64,000 nucleotides of DNA from Sambucus nigra (taxonomy: Eukaryota; Streptophyta; Magnoliopsida; Dipsacales; Adoxaceae), in NCBI GenBank assembly GCA_949130495.1, contig OX422216.1, positions 96,975,967 to 97,039,966 on the forward strand, given 5' to 3'. The translations under genes and the position numbers were made by a program. Under the pieces are notes generated by a model. It did not search any database, was not told the origin of the DNA, and was given only the letters and a program-made list of their open reading frames with translations. Below, in pieces: positions 32,650-45,710 of the stretch (positions within the stretch are counted from its first letter, which is position 1; every line of letters begins with the position of its first letter).

Positions 32650-33640
32650 TTACTGATAATACTTCCGAAGATGTTGGGAATTCCAAGGATTTTTTAACTC
32701 TTCACCCTCCAAAGTCTCTATCCGATATGTCCCTGGTCGGATGACAGCTAAGATGTAATATGGTCCTTGCTAGTTGGCCCCGATCTTGTTATTCTTTTGG
32801 ATAACTTTCTTATGAACATATTCACCCTCTTTCAAGTTAGTCGGCCTGACCCTTTTATTATAAAAGAGAGTAGTACGATGTTGGTAGGCATCATTTCTCA
32901 GAGTTGCATCTTCTCGTACTTCCCCTAACATGTCGAGATCTAACTGCCTCATCAAGTCAATAACTGGGGAATTAAAGTTCAATATCCTGTGAGTAGGTAG
33001 GCCGATCTCGACTGGTATCATTGATTTAGTCCCAAATGCGAGCATGTATGGTATTTCTCTAGTTGCCATTCTCGATGTTATTCTGTATGCCCAAAGAACA
33101 GAGTGCAGCTCGTTAATCCAGTTGTCCTTGGCAGCATCAAGTCTCTTTTTTAATCCATTCCATAAAGTTTTGTTAGTCAATTCTATTTGACCATTACTTT
33201 GAGGATGGCCTGGTGAAGAATGCAACTTCTGGATTTTGAACTGGGCACAATATGCTTCAAACTCCTCGTTGTCGAACTAGGTACCATGATCTGTGATGAA
33301 CGCATATGGTAAACCATATCGGCTGATGATATTCCTCCAGATGAATTGATACACCTTCTCATAAGGCATATCAATCAATGGCTTCGATTTCACCCATTTG
33401 GTGAAGTAATCCATAACAACAACTATGTATTTGAACTTCCAAGTCAATTCTCCATATAGCAAATGGCCAAGGTGACATTATTGGTGTTAAAGTAGCATTA
33501 GGTGTTTTATGAACGCCAGAGAATCTCTGTCACATATCAAACTTTCTTGCAAAGGCTATATAATCGACTCTCATGGTCGGCCAATAATATCCCTGAGTGT
33601 TGATTCATTGGAGTAATGTTCTTCCAGCTGAGTGAGCTCC
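32650..33640 (-). pseudogene. Tat-lineage integrase, broken
   Basis: Minus-strand blocks: KYIVVVMDYFTKWVKSKPL and YGLPYAFITDHGT (complement 33462-33277, holding the first two catalytic Asp), then HSSPGHPQSNGQIELTNKTL (complement 33225-33165, catalytic Glu in GQIE), the C-terminal GANWQGPY region and a stop at 32652-32650. A stop lies between the second Asp and the Glu block near 33280. Catalytic residues are otherwise recognisable. Confidence 0.85.
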
Positions 33641-34830
33641 ATAAGATCCTTCATGCACTTCTATGATTAAATCTTCCACCTCTATTGGATGAACACAGCT
33701 CTGCATGGAGATCGTCAATCCCCTTATGTATAAAATTCCTTGGTCCCACACATACCTCGCCGCTTTATATCGGAGATTCTTCACCTCTTTAAAATCAGGT
33801 GGTAGGGTTCCATCTTCAATATAAGATTTAATGGGATCCATCCAGGATGGACCCACATCTATAGCAATGAAACTCACCATCAGTTTTTCATTAATACTTA
33901 GATTAGCCAGGTGCTCGATTGGGATTGTTCTTCGGAGCTCAATTCTTATTATTGATGCTAGCCAAGAAAGCGCATCAGCTTGGGCATTCTCTATTCTTGT
34001 GATCCTATTCATTCGGACGGTTGGAAATTTGGCAATGATTTCTATGGCCTTGGCAAGATACCTTGTCATCAATTCTCCTTTGGCTCCTTACAAATTCAGC
34101 ACTTGGTTAACAACCAGCATTGAATTACTATGCGCCACTACTTTCTCAGCACCTAATGAATTATCTAAATTTAGCCCAACCATCAAGGCTTCATATTCTG
34201 CCTCATTATTTGATGCATTGAATTAAAACTAAGAGCATACTTAATATCAATATTATTAGGAGTATTAATTATTATACCTGCTCCACTTTCGATAGCACGT
34301 GAAGATCCATCCACGTATAAATTCCATAATGGAACATCATTATTGAAGCTTTATACTATCAATGATCCATGCTGGAATATGTCTTTACTCTCTTTTGCAT
34401 ATTTCTGGGCCATTTCCTGAATTTTGGATGACTCAAGTTAATCGACATCTACTTCGGCTTGCTTTTGAGCTAATCTCTCTTCTTTAGAAGTCTGCTCAGC
34501 AAGCAAGCTCTGTTGTTTGAGAACCTCTATATAAGTAAATTCAGTAATGAAATCTGCCAAAGCTTGGCCTTTCAATAAAGATCTTAGTTCATAGAGAATG
34601 TCATACTCTCCCTATTCTATTGCCCAATACATCAATTTTCCAGACTTCTCAAATTTGTAGAGAGCTTGTCGAAGAGGCATATCAGTATGCACAACTATGG
34701 TGTGTGATTGGAAATGAGTTTTCATTCATCTTGAAGCCTGAATTAGTGATAGGTCTAATTCTTCCTGATGTGGGTACCTGATTTCAGCTCCTGAATGCTT
34801 TGCTAGTATAGTCAGTTTTTAATTTCTATT
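33641..34830 (-). pseudogene. Tat-lineage RNase H and integrase N-terminal zinc region, broken
   Basis: Minus-strand text shows the late RNase H block (TRIENAQADALSWLAS at complement 33990-33940), the linker with DGILY-like 'WDQGILYIRG', and the HHCC-type zinc segment near 33700-33600 (EVHEGSYGAHSAGRTLL). Upstream, RNase H strands are scattered in different frames up to 34830. Multiple stops. Confidence 0.72.
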
Positions 34831-34905
34831 ATCTTGTCTGACCAATGTCGAGCTTACTGCTGATTCAAAAATGGCTAAGTATAAGTACAATTTCACTCCC
34901 AAAAC

Positions 34906-35661
34906 TTATCGGGAGATCAATGGTGGTGATCCAAGATACTTCTTTAACTCCTGGAATGCTTCTTCACATTTTGCATTCCACTCAAAAGCTTTTCTCAACA
35001 CTTTGAAAAACAACAAGCGCCTGTCTGTTCCTCGGGACACAAATCTGTTTAAGGCTACAACTCTTCCAGTGAGCCTCTGTACATCTTTCTTGTAAGTCGA
35101 TGACTGCATTTCGATTAAAGATTTTATCTTTGCTGGATTGGCTTCAATTCCCCTTTAATTAACTATGAAGCCGAGGAACATCCCTTCTTATACTCCAAAC
35201 ACACACTTGGTCAGATTCAGCTTCATCAGATGCTTTTCCAACTAATCAAAAGTCTGACTGAGGTCGGCGATATGATCTAAAGATTTTTTGCTCTTCGTCA
35301 ACATATCATCTACATAAACCTCCATATTTTTGCCTATCTATTCTTCGAAGACCTTGTTCACCAATCTTTGACAAATTGCACTTTCATTTTTTAGACCGAA
35401 AGGCATTACATTATAGCAATAAGTTCCTCAGGGAGTGATGAAAGTTGTAGTTTCCCTATCTTCAGGTTTTATTTTTATCTGGTTATAACCAGAATAGGCA
35501 TCCATAAAGCTTAAAAGCTCATGCCCTGACATAGCATCCACCAACTGATCCATTATGGGTAAGGGAAAATGGTCTTTTGGGCACACCTTATTTAAATTAG
35601 TGAAATCTACGCACATCCTCCATTTACCATTCTTATTTTTTATCGTTACGACATTGGCCAA
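34906..35661 (-). pseudogene. Tat-lineage reverse transcriptase, broken
   Basis: Complement 35661-35428 reads KNGKWRMCVDFTNLNKVCPK, PLPIMDQLVDAM and FMDAYSGYNQIKI. After a stop the catalytic YVDDML is read near 35315, and the thumb/connection RLTGRVVALNRFVSRG at complement 35090-35040. Typical Ty3/gypsy order. At least three stops interrupt it. Confidence 0.85.
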
Positions 35662-36560
35662 CTAGTTTGGATACTTCACATCTTCAATAATTCAATTTTT
35701 TTAAGCTTCTTTACTTACTCTTGGATAACTTGATTCTTTTCAGTACAGAAAACCTGATGTCTCTGCTTAATCGACTTGGCATCCTTATTGATGTTGAGCT
35801 CATGACAGAGGAAATTGGGATCAATCCCAGGCATATCCTCATAGATCTAAACAAATACATGTCTCTATTGCCTCAGAAACACAATCAACTCCTGTTTAAG
35901 GATGGGATCCAATATTGAGCAATTCGTATAGTCCTTTCTGGTTTGACATCATTCAGAATGATGTTTTCGATGGCTTCCACAATTTTTCCTTTGACCAACT
36001 GTGTTTCATCCCGTGGATCTAGGGTTTCAACCTTAGATTCACCATTAGGCTCAGTAGTATCCACCTAGTAAGTTGTAGTCTTCTTCTTCAATTCAATCAA
36101 GTCTTCTTGCTCGACTGATTACTCATAACACTATTTAGCCACCTTTTGGTTGCCTTTCACAGCACCTACCCCAAAATAAGTTGGAAATATCAAGCACTGA
36201 TGGGCTGTCGATGGTACAGATTCAAACTTCTTTAATCCTACCCTGTCGAGGATCACATTATAAGCAGATTGAACATTCTTATCCATCACGAAGAAACGTA
36301 TTTTTTCTGTGCGATTTACTAGCCAAGTGTCGATTAACACTTCTAGCTTGATTATTCCCTAAGGGTAAACTTTTTCACCAGAAAAGACTATTAATGGCCT
36401 ATGATAGGGTTCTGGCTGGTTGAGCTTTAAGTCCAAGCTCTGAAAATAAGGATAAAACATAATATAGGTTGAACTCCTATTATCAATCAAAACTCTGGCG
36501 ATGATAATATCCTTGCTTCTGAATTTGACAACCAATGGGTCATCATGGAGATAAAGTACC
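35662..36560 (-). pseudogene. Tat-lineage protease region, broken
   Basis: The minus strand reads YNVILDRVGLKKFESVPSTA (complement 36265-36200), the block that follows the retropepsin in Tat elements, and upstream a hydrophobic strand-turn near 36500 (the NRSSTYIMF-like 'LIDNRSSTY'). The active-site triad cannot be placed confidently. Confidence 0.6.
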
Positions 36561-36599
36561 TCAAAGAGATCATTTTATGAAAAACTAATCACCAATTTG

Positions 36600-37962
36600 T
36601 CCTTGTTGGCCTCCCTTGGCCGATCATCTTCATTCAAATCCTATGGATATAAGAGCAAGGTTGGGCTTCATTAAATTAAGCTTTCCTTTTAGCAGTGTGA
36701 TCACCTCCTCCTGCATCGCCACCTGTAATCATATAACACTCAAAAGAACCAAAACTGATCATAGCTACCTCACGTTCTGGTTGCTTGGGCTTCTTTGGCA
36801 GGTCTGGATCCTCATCATAATCATCTTCGTGATTTTTATTCATGTCATCTCTAGGCTTGCATGGAGAATTTTACCTTCTTCTAGGTTCTCTGCCATCTCG
36901 CCGATCAATAAATTTATTGAGTTTTCCTCGACGGATGAGGGATTCAATCTTATTTTTCAAAAAAATGAACTTATTCATCGTATGACCATGATCCTTATGG
37001 AATTCACAATATTTACATTTATCCCTCTTATTAGAAGGCGCCCTTAACTTCTCAAGCCATCGCAAATCCTCATTGTGCTTGATTTCTTCCAAGATATGGT
37101 GAATGCTAACACTCAATGGAGTGTAGTTTACATACTTTTTAAGCTTGTCTTCTTTCTTAAGTCTCTACTCCTTCTGCTCCTTTTGCTATTTCTTATCATG
37201 CTTTGTGTCAGGCTTCGTGGCTGGTCTCTATTTTGCGGACATAGCTTCCTCAGCATTCATTATTTTTGCTGCCTTTGCCAACGTATAATATAGTTTCACG
37301 GGAAGCAATCCACTTATAAGAGTAGTGATGGTTGTTTTCTCCTCATAATCAATCACCTCCAACTTTTAATTATTAAAGCATATGATGTATTCCCTAGTAC
37401 TTTCCCCCACTTGCTACCTTACACTTAGAAGATGAGTTACTCTTTTTACTGGCTTAGCTCCAAAATAGAAGTTGTTAATGGATAGCTCGGTAAGCTAATT
37501 GAAGGTGGAAATTTTTCCTCGGGGCAGGTTAATATACCATATTTGGGCTGAAGCCATAATGGTACTTAAGAAAGCTCTTCACCTCATTTCATCAGGGACT
37601 GAATAAATATCAACTGGAACCTCATATTGCTCGATATGGAGAATTGGATCAGTCTTACCGTCATATTTGGGAGTGACCACAGGAGCTTTAAATTTTGATG
37701 GAGTAGGAAATCCACAATTGCCTGAACAAATGGGGGTCCTTTGATAAAACTTCGCTGCAAAGGATTCTTGGCTTTCGCCATTTCACCTAATCGATCTTCT
37801 AATCTATGAATTGACCCTTTCCAGGACAGATTACCTGCCTCAAATTTATGCGAAGTAGCTCGGCTCTGCCGACCATGTGTCTACGCTGAACTCTCCTCCT
37901 GAAAAGTCTTCTCGGCACGTACAGATCGTCGGACGCTTGATTTTGATCTGATTGAGGCCTCA
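36600..37962 (-). pseudogene. Tat-lineage gag, C-terminal part, cut by CACTA
   Basis: The minus strand reads capsid-like sequence near 37700-37400 and the nucleocapsid-type DKCKYCEFHKDHGHTMNKF (complement 37020-36960), a Cys/His pattern typical of Tat gag. The 5' part of the same gene is at 58410-58883 on the other side of the CACTA insertion. Several stops. Confidence 0.7.
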
Positions 37963-37979
37963 CACTACAAGAAAAAAGC
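37960..37979 (+). repeat. Left CACTA terminus with TCA duplication
   Basis: TCA at 37960-37962, then CACTACAAGAAAAAAGC. The CACTACAAGAAA start is the canonical plant CACTA end. Subterminal sequence (ttttttaagacacttttaaa) recurs in inverted form at the right end. Confidence 0.9.
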
Positions 37980-39816
37980 TTTTTTAAGACACTTTTAAAA
38001 ATTAATTTACATCACTCAGAAGTCAATTGTTGTAAATCATTAGACCAATTTGATTTTGCATCATTTTTTTAATTAACTCACCTAAATTTGTTTTAATAAA
38101 ACCCTTATACAACGCTTATATACTCACAACAACTCCTCCCACCCAACTCAGAAAGATCATAAACTCCTCTTCAGTTACGACTCCCCCACTCCTCATTGGA
38201 ATCCCCCTCGTATCTCTCTCCCACTTCATCATGAAAAGAGTCCATTCTCCATATCCGAACCATCCCCTCGATTTTTATCTCTTTCTTTATTGCGAATTTA
38301 GGAAGGCGTGATTTTTTCTTCGTTCTCCATTCTGTTCGTCCATTTTTTGGTTGGAAGTCACTTGCATCAGCTATAAGCAAATCGCATCAGGTGTGTTTTT
38401 TTCATTCAAAATTTAGCTTTTTCCATTTACTTGGCATTTCAATTCATTCCATTGACATTCAAATTGTAGCTCTATTCGTTTTGTGAAGTTTCCTGGATTT
38501 ACAAACTTTTTGTATAATTCAGATGAGAATATATTAGTGCTTGCTTGCTCTGTTCGTTCATTTGTCATTTATACCTGATGCGATTGTTCTTCAGTGACTT
38601 AATATGTCATTTTAAACTGATGTGTACCTTATGCCATGTTCGCATAAGGTACTTCTAATCGCTTGGATAAACTTAGTGACCCAGTTTTTGGGTATTAATG
38701 TTATTTATTGTTCTTCCCATCTCATATATCTAAAACTTGTTTTGTTTGATATACTGATTCATTAAAAACCTGATGGATTGAAAATTTGGCACATAATACA
38801 TTTGTTTTTTTTATTTTATATGAATGTATGTATTGTTTGGAAAACTTGATGAACCGATAGATACATTTGTCTTTGATTTCATTTGTCTTCGATTTCACGA
38901 GGAAATTGGTAATTATTATACACATAAGTTAAGACTAATAATTAATGATGAACAATACAAATTATTGAATGTCTTAAACCAACACACTTAAAATTTCTTC
39001 AAGAAGCAAGAAGAAGTTGTGATTCCCCATTCGGGTATGGCGTAACTTATTTAATCTACTCTTCTTAGTATGCCTACCAACCATTTGATATTTATTTTGG
39101 TTGTGCCCCTACTTTTTATTCTCATGCTAGCTCATTTCCATTTTGTCGGAGCTTCCTCTCGGCACTTAGAAATATAGTTATTTTTTTATGGGTGGAAGAG
39201 GTGGCCGTAGTGAGGTTTTCTTACCTTAAAGCCAATGTATTGAAATATTGCTCCCATTAAACCACAACCCAACCCACATCCTAAGATAGATTCTAGACAA
39301 CTTATTACATATTCTTTGGATAAATTGCATTTTCTATATAGATTTCATTAAATTTGATGTTCTGTTTTGCATCCTATTGATTCCGTTTGTCAGTATGTAC
39401 CTGTTTTGAATTTATGTCATGATATAGTGGAATGCCATTTTCATGTTTGTTAAAATTCCACTATTAAACACTTTCTTTCACCTAGCTTATGTATTTATTG
39501 GTGCTTGTGTATGGTATTTTTTCCTTAACTGAAATCACAAGAATTTTAACAAATTTAATTATTTTCCCTCTAATGGTTCTCGTTCAACTTGATTGCATCT
39601 CTATATTCTCCGCCTCATCGCCGAAAGTTGTTGTCTCTTCACCCCAAGTCACCGTAAGACTTTAGGCAATTGCATAAGGTATGTTATTTTCATTTATACC
39701 TAGCTCTATCTACTTTAATTTTCATTTAAACCCTAGGCGCCCTCACCGTAAACCTGCTCAATAAGCTCAGCCTGGGGAAGCCTTGATGCACACATATACA
39801 TATACACTTCTATAAA
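37980..39816 (+). other. CACTA left subterminal and leader region
   Basis: No supported gene. It contains subterminal motifs (ttgtaaatcattag, ttacatcactc) near the end and T-rich, intron-like sequence after about 38390, fitting a promoter and spliced leader of the transposase gene. Candidate donor sites (aag|gtatgt near 39680) are only suggestive. Confidence 0.45.
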
Positions 39817-39848
39817 CTAGTTGTGACCATGTGCGTCGCACGTGTGGG
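39817..39848 (-). mobile_element. Candidate Helitron 3' end (minus strand)
   Basis: On the minus strand a hairpin (CACGTGC-GAC-GCACATG, 7-bp stem with one G-T pair) is followed about ten bases later by CTAG and then T (39820-39816). Hairpin plus CTRR followed by T is the signature of Helitron 3' ends. The body would extend to the right. I could not define the 5' TC end. Confidence 0.5.
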
Positions 39849-41096
39849 CGAGTCCAGATATTCAACTAAATGAGAATAATCAATGAATAAGAAGCAGTGG
39901 ATTTAAAAATTGTTCATGTAAAGCATAAAACATATAACAAAGTATGTAAAGGTAATGAAGCAAAGGAAATCAATGTTTGAAAAATAATGTATCGTTAATG
40001 AGACAAGAAAGTCTCGATATATTTTAACAATGTAAGAGATCCCATTGTAATTAAAATTATAAAGCAACCCAATATTTTGAGATCATGTATTGTGCCTAAG
40101 TTTTGATATGACTATAAAAGAGGGTGGTTTCACTTTCCTTTTAACATTAATCAATTTGGGTAATACATAATCCTATTCATGTTTCTCGATATGATTAAAA
40201 ACACATTCAATTTTTGAGTGATAATTTATATGTTGTAGTCATAATGTTTACCACTGATGTGGAAAAGATAACATAACATGAAAAATGACGGAAGAAATGA
40301 ACCACGGGTTGGTTCTGAGTGAGTAAAACATGACATGTAACAATGGAATACAACTTCCAAAGTAGACAACAATAGGTTGTTGGGAGGGATCTGTATGTAC
40401 ATAATTTTTTTAGCAGTGCTAAAATGGTTGTTGATGCTAATTGGGCTAGACAAAATAAAATGTTGCCTTATTCATCTAGTGGTTATCCTAAACTGTCTAA
40501 GTTTCAACCAGTGGTTTCCTAAATTGAATTCATAATGCCATGTAATCAGACAAATGGATTAAATTTGAGAGTGCCCAAAAGTTTCTAGTAAATAGTATTA
40601 AATCTAAGGGATAAAAAAACTCCTAAGATAACGGATCATAAACATTCGATCAACAACTAAATTCCCCTCGTGTCAAATACAGGTAGAACAAAATGTATGT
40701 GTGTTTTTATGTCAAATGACAATTCATCACTTCTCATTCTCCTATTCGTATCAACGTTTAATTCTTACAACCTCTAATACAAATGATCTATCTTTCTCTA
40801 AAACGAAACAATGGAGCATTTTAAAACTTAGAAGAAAAAATAATAAGATAAGATGACAATTAATCTATATATTACAAATATGATAACTAACAAATGAAGA
40901 AAAGTAAACAATAAGTTTTAATATGTTCTACTAAAATCACATTTACATTGATGTGTTGTATAATTTTCAATATTCGTAAATTGTATTAACTTTTTAACAC
41001 AATGATTATATTGATAGATTGTATAAATCAGTTACATAAATAAAGGAAATAAAGATGTTAAACTCCATGAGATTTCTAGTGGAAGATTATTTGGTA

Positions 41097-42856
41097 TTAT
41101 GAGAGCTCGAATTCATCACGAATTTTCCTTACGAAGGCATCGTGCTCCCTTACCATTTCTCTCAGTATATTTGACACCAAAAAGCATGTTAGTCGTACAA
41201 ATTATCTTCTAAACTTGCAAACGTGAAAAAACTGTTGGTGATTTTTGGCAATGGAACGCTAATTGAACCTTAAAAGAAATTAGAGACATGTGTTGTAGTC
41301 ACAACAGTCATATGAGAAGATGGTGAAAAACTTCTTGCATTCCACATTTGCATCGATTGATGGAATCTAACAGTTAGTATTATAGCTTCGGTTTCACTAC
41401 ATACACACATGCCATGTTCTCAAGTTCTTTAGTTTGAGTTTCGTTTCTTGGTTGTTTTGTTTTCTTATAGGTGAAAATAGTATGTGATCAATTATATGAT
41501 ATAGGTTTAGCTAGAAATTCAAATACAAGAAGTGGGGAATACTTAGAAGGAATGTTAAGTTATTGTGTTAATGGAGGAAAACCGAAGTTGAGAACCTAAA
41601 AGAGCACATCTGCTAAGCTTGTGACAGTCCTAACATCTCTCCAATTTGCCTTCACAGTTTATGCAACTTTTCTCCTTTATTAGATGAGCCCATCTATATA
41701 TTTGCCCAACAAACCAAACTTTTCTTGGGCCACTCGGATAGCTCACCAATGAAAACAGCTCATAGTCCCATCCCACTTCGTTAGCCGATACCAAGACGCC
41801 TCGAACTCCCTCATTCGGTCCGAAATTCTATCGATTGAAGTTTGCTAGAACGAAAAAATCAATTTTGTGCAGAAAAAGTCTAATGATGCAGTGATGATCA
41901 AGCTATTGATCTTTATGATGAGGTATTGAAGTTTCAAATCAAGTCCTTTGGGATGAAGACACTTTCTGAGTTAATGAGAATGATGGTCCCAACTTTTCTA
42001 AATACCTCCTCAAGTTGTGTTGGAGTTTCGTTCAAAGGCAAATTTCCTATATATATGGAATGACCTTCAACTTTAAGGTGTTGGATGTGAATGTCAGAAA
42101 TTACATTATGAACTTAAAAAGTATCAATTAACATTTTAAACATGTTATTTCATTAATTATTATTTTTTTGTTTGGTATAAAACACAATTAATATTGTTCT
42201 AAACATGTCACAATGGCGTACACACTATAAATCTGATATAAACTAAGTATCATCTAGTGTTGTAAGATCAGTCAAATAGGGTTTATTGATGTCATTTTTG
42301 GTTCATTCATATTTGTGCTAGCGGGTTGTCATTTTTGTGTTCGTGTAAGAATTTGCCAACCCTTGTCAGGTTCAAGTTAGAGTCAACTTCTTGTTCGAAA
42401 AGATGGCCACTACATCTCTTAGTAACAATTCTTACTACTGAAAATATTTCTAAACATAGTTGTTTGACGGCTGTTAAAATGAGTAATAAATATCTATAGG
42501 ATCACATCTTGTAAAGTACATCATACTAAAAAAACTGTCACTTTTTTAGTCAGGTAGGGATAGTAAGGGGTTGTTTATAAGCATCAAAATAAGATCGTTT
42601 CTGAGTTGATATATACTTTGTATTCCTGATATCTGGGTAATAAAAAGTCAATCCACCCATAACTAATAAAACCAAAGTAATAATATAAATTGTACATAAC
42701 AAGAAAAATAATAATTTAATAAAAGAAATCATGTCAAACTAGAAGATATGTGGCTGCTATTAAGGCGATCCCTTTCTGTACCCGCGCTCTGCTTCAGTTG
42801 GTAGAATATCATCTTCAAGCTCCTGAATGAACTGCTTACAAGGCATCAAGCCTTCT
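41097..42856 (-). pseudogene. Two exon-like coding fragments of unknown origin
   Basis: Complement 42856-42760 has a splice-acceptor-like ttttttcag, then about 31 open codons (GLMPCKQFIQELEDDILPTE) and a TAA. It reads like the last coding exon of a protein. Complement 41173-41097 reads LREMVREHDAFVRKIRDEFE and a stop. Both share the orientation of the candidate Helitron end at 39817. I do not recognise the source genes. Between them I see nothing firmly coding. These may be captured host exons, or chance. Confidence 0.3.
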
Positions 42857-43990
42857 CTGAAAAAATCAAATTAGCTAGTCAGATTATCATCTATATTAAA
42901 CTAATAATTCAGTATCCATCTTGAAAAAAAGTACAAAAATATCAAACAATTAGCTTACACATCAATGGATTATATCAGACAATTAGCATTTGGGTAATGA
43001 TTCAATGTAAGAAACACATCAATGGATTATATTCAAATGTGATAAAGTACACGGTCATACTTTACAAGCACAACATCATCCTAGCTGCAGCACCAATCAA
43101 ATAACTAGAAACTATTAACTGGCATCATCTAGCCTATAGTCCTGTCAACACCATGACTTGCAAAACAAAATAAAAAAGCAAATGTTCTAGCAAATCGGGC
43201 ATCCTTTTTTATGTTACAAACTAATGTTAGTAAATAAACTACCAAATCAGAAAGCATCCATCCATATGAATAATACATAAAGTTTGAAAGAATTGTAATA
43301 TATCGCAATGACAATTGACAACATTGAAGATCAACTTTAAGAGGCATCAACAGCACACACAAAAGAAATAAATAGATACTATAGTGCACAAAAATGTAAC
43401 ATACAAATAGGCATTTTTTTCATTCAATTCCCTCTCTAATTAGTTTGGGAACTTTCACGCAAAAGGACTTCGGTTAGTTTTGGGGTGGGAAACCGTCTAA
43501 TCTTTCATATTTTATTGGAAAATATGTAAAATGTCTAATCTTTCCAAGCGCCAAGTCATGCCTGGAGCCTAGGCGCGCCTTTAACAATAGTGTCAATGAC
43601 CTAAATAAATTGAGAACCTTGGAAAAATTACTATGGGTTGAATATTTTCCTTCATCATAAGAAGAGAATAGAACAAAGTGAAATCATAAACATTGGTAAA
43701 ATTAACAGTCTTACGATTATTCACTAATAACTACATTTTCATCTCAGAAGAAAGCTAGGCAAATTTTAGCTTTTGAATCTACCTCCCCATTTTCATCGTA
43801 CAACGAAGCATTTATGCTTCTAAGTTGCATTTAAAGATGACCAGAAAAAAAAAATCCAAAGAGGAATCACAACTCAAGAGGCATTGCGTTCTAATTTATA
43901 AATACTAGTCGACCATTGAACTCTGCATCAATGTAAGTTGGGAGGTACAACTAGAATTTTATTGTCTATGTGTAGGGGAGGGGAATTGGC

Positions 43991-44038
<48 letters not shown>

Positions 44039-45601
44039 TATAAGTTGTTTTCTTTTACCAAACTATGGAAACTGTTTATTAGTCAAACAAGTGTAGGACA
44101 TATAGTATGCCCAATCGAAGTACAGATAACGGATTTCACAACTTGAATTATTATTTCTTCCAAAAAAAAGGCACAACTATGTTAAGCCAACAATTGATGT
44201 TGAATCAACATATTTGTAAAGGAAAGATAAAGAGGTAATATAAAGTGGGAAGCTAAGTTCTTATCAACCAGCAAGAAAAGTTGGAGACTTGGAGAATCCA
44301 ATCCAAGGGCTCAAGAACATGGCCACCAGCACCTTCCTAGTACAATTTAGGGCATTAGTTTCGAGGCTAAAACGAAGGGCCCCTGTCATTTCCTACATTT
44401 GAGAGGAAGTTACTATCAACATGTTCCCCATCATGTCGCAATATGTGGAGATAACGATTCTCCACATAGGATTTTCACCTTGGTATTCACGTCATCAAAA
44501 GCCTTCCTGTGTTGTGTAGTTTTTTATATGAGTGATGGATTCCATTTTATTTTGGGTATAATGTCAAAACAATCTGTCAACATGTATTTTAACAAAAACA
44601 AAACCACCTCTAAATATTTTCCAAACTATCAAAATTTAGGATCGGTTTGGAAAATCTTGCACATTTTCCTACGATCGATCCTAAATTCTGGACCGTTTTA
44701 TAAATCTTGTATGGTTTGTGGATCATTTGGAAATCCTTTAGAGATCGTTATTTTTTTTTTGGATGTGGGGTTAGGGATAGAGATATATAGGCCAAGGGGG
44801 ATAAAAATATCATTGCTCTCAGTTGTACGGTGTTTCTTTGAACAAATTCTGCATTTCTTTGGTGGCATCTATAATTAGCAACTAAATTATATTAACAATC
44901 AGCAATGGCTCTTTGATGTGAAACCTTAATTCCTAAGAAAAATCTTAAAGATAATGAATGCATACCATTTGTATCCTTATTCTATGTGGGATGAGGGATG
45001 CAGGAGGTGGACCTTAAATGGGGATGGATTCTCTTACATCCCAAGAGCCTTCCACCAATTTAGGGAGTAGTTCTCTATGATAAACAGAATGCCCAAGAGC
45101 ACTAAAACCACCATAACCCCTGAAAACTCATTTTAATGATAAAACCTCTTCACTATGCATATAAAACATATCCAACTCAGATGAGCAACATGGTCATTAC
45201 ATAATGGAACAATGCATATTTCAATAAGTCCACTAACAATAGTTATGGTGCCAACTGCATAAAAGATTAACCTATGTAAGTGTAGACATGATTTTTATAA
45301 TAAAATAAACCATGATGGTTTTAAGTCGTGAAGTATTTTGAACACAACAAACTTAACATAAGAATTTAAGATCAATTAAAGAAACCCTCTAAACACTTAT
45401 ACTCATCAAATTTTTAATAAAGGATTTTTTTATTATGAAGAATGAGATGTGTTGGAGATCAACCCTTTAAAAACATCCACTATAGTCTCTTTATTCTCAG
45501 TCCCCTACTAGTATTCTCATACAAAGGTAAAGTGGATTGACCTAAATGGCCTCAAATTTTCAAACTTTCTTCAAGTTTAGATTTGCCTCGAATAGTACTA
45601 C
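42857..45601. other. CACTA interior without supported genes
   Basis: AT-rich sequence upstream of the transposase gene. It holds a compound (GT)n(AT)n(AG)n microsatellite at 43991-44038, a GC-rich phrase cctaggcgcgcc near 43570, and an open frame at 44399-44878 with no recognisable similarity. No TIR or LTR pairs found by eye. Confidence 0.4.

Positions 45602-45645
<44 letters not shown>
45602..45645. repeat. (TA)n(CA)n microsatellite
   Basis: A clean compound dinucleotide repeat just upstream of the transposase gene. The same AT/AC type recurs at 5706, 12299, 43991 and 56003. Confidence 0.9.
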
Positions 45646-45648
<3 letters not shown>

Positions 45649-45710
45649 TCTAACTGATTATTTAATAATTTAGGTTTTGTTACCCAAGGGTAGAAGAATA
45701 TTTGTTCGGT

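Noticed and set aside
36616..37047. 143-residue plus-strand hydrophobic frame
   Set aside because: Antisense of the Tat gag nucleocapsid segment.
41581..42060. Possible coding fragments on either strand (SRYQDASNSLIRSE on plus, SDRMREFEASWYRLTKWDG on minus)
   Set aside because: Both strands give plausible short peptides, neither recognised. No splice borders that settle the question.
44399..44878. 159-residue plus-strand frame within the CACTA
   Set aside because: No known motif, composition like the surrounding non-coding DNA, and no matching splice or promoter context.
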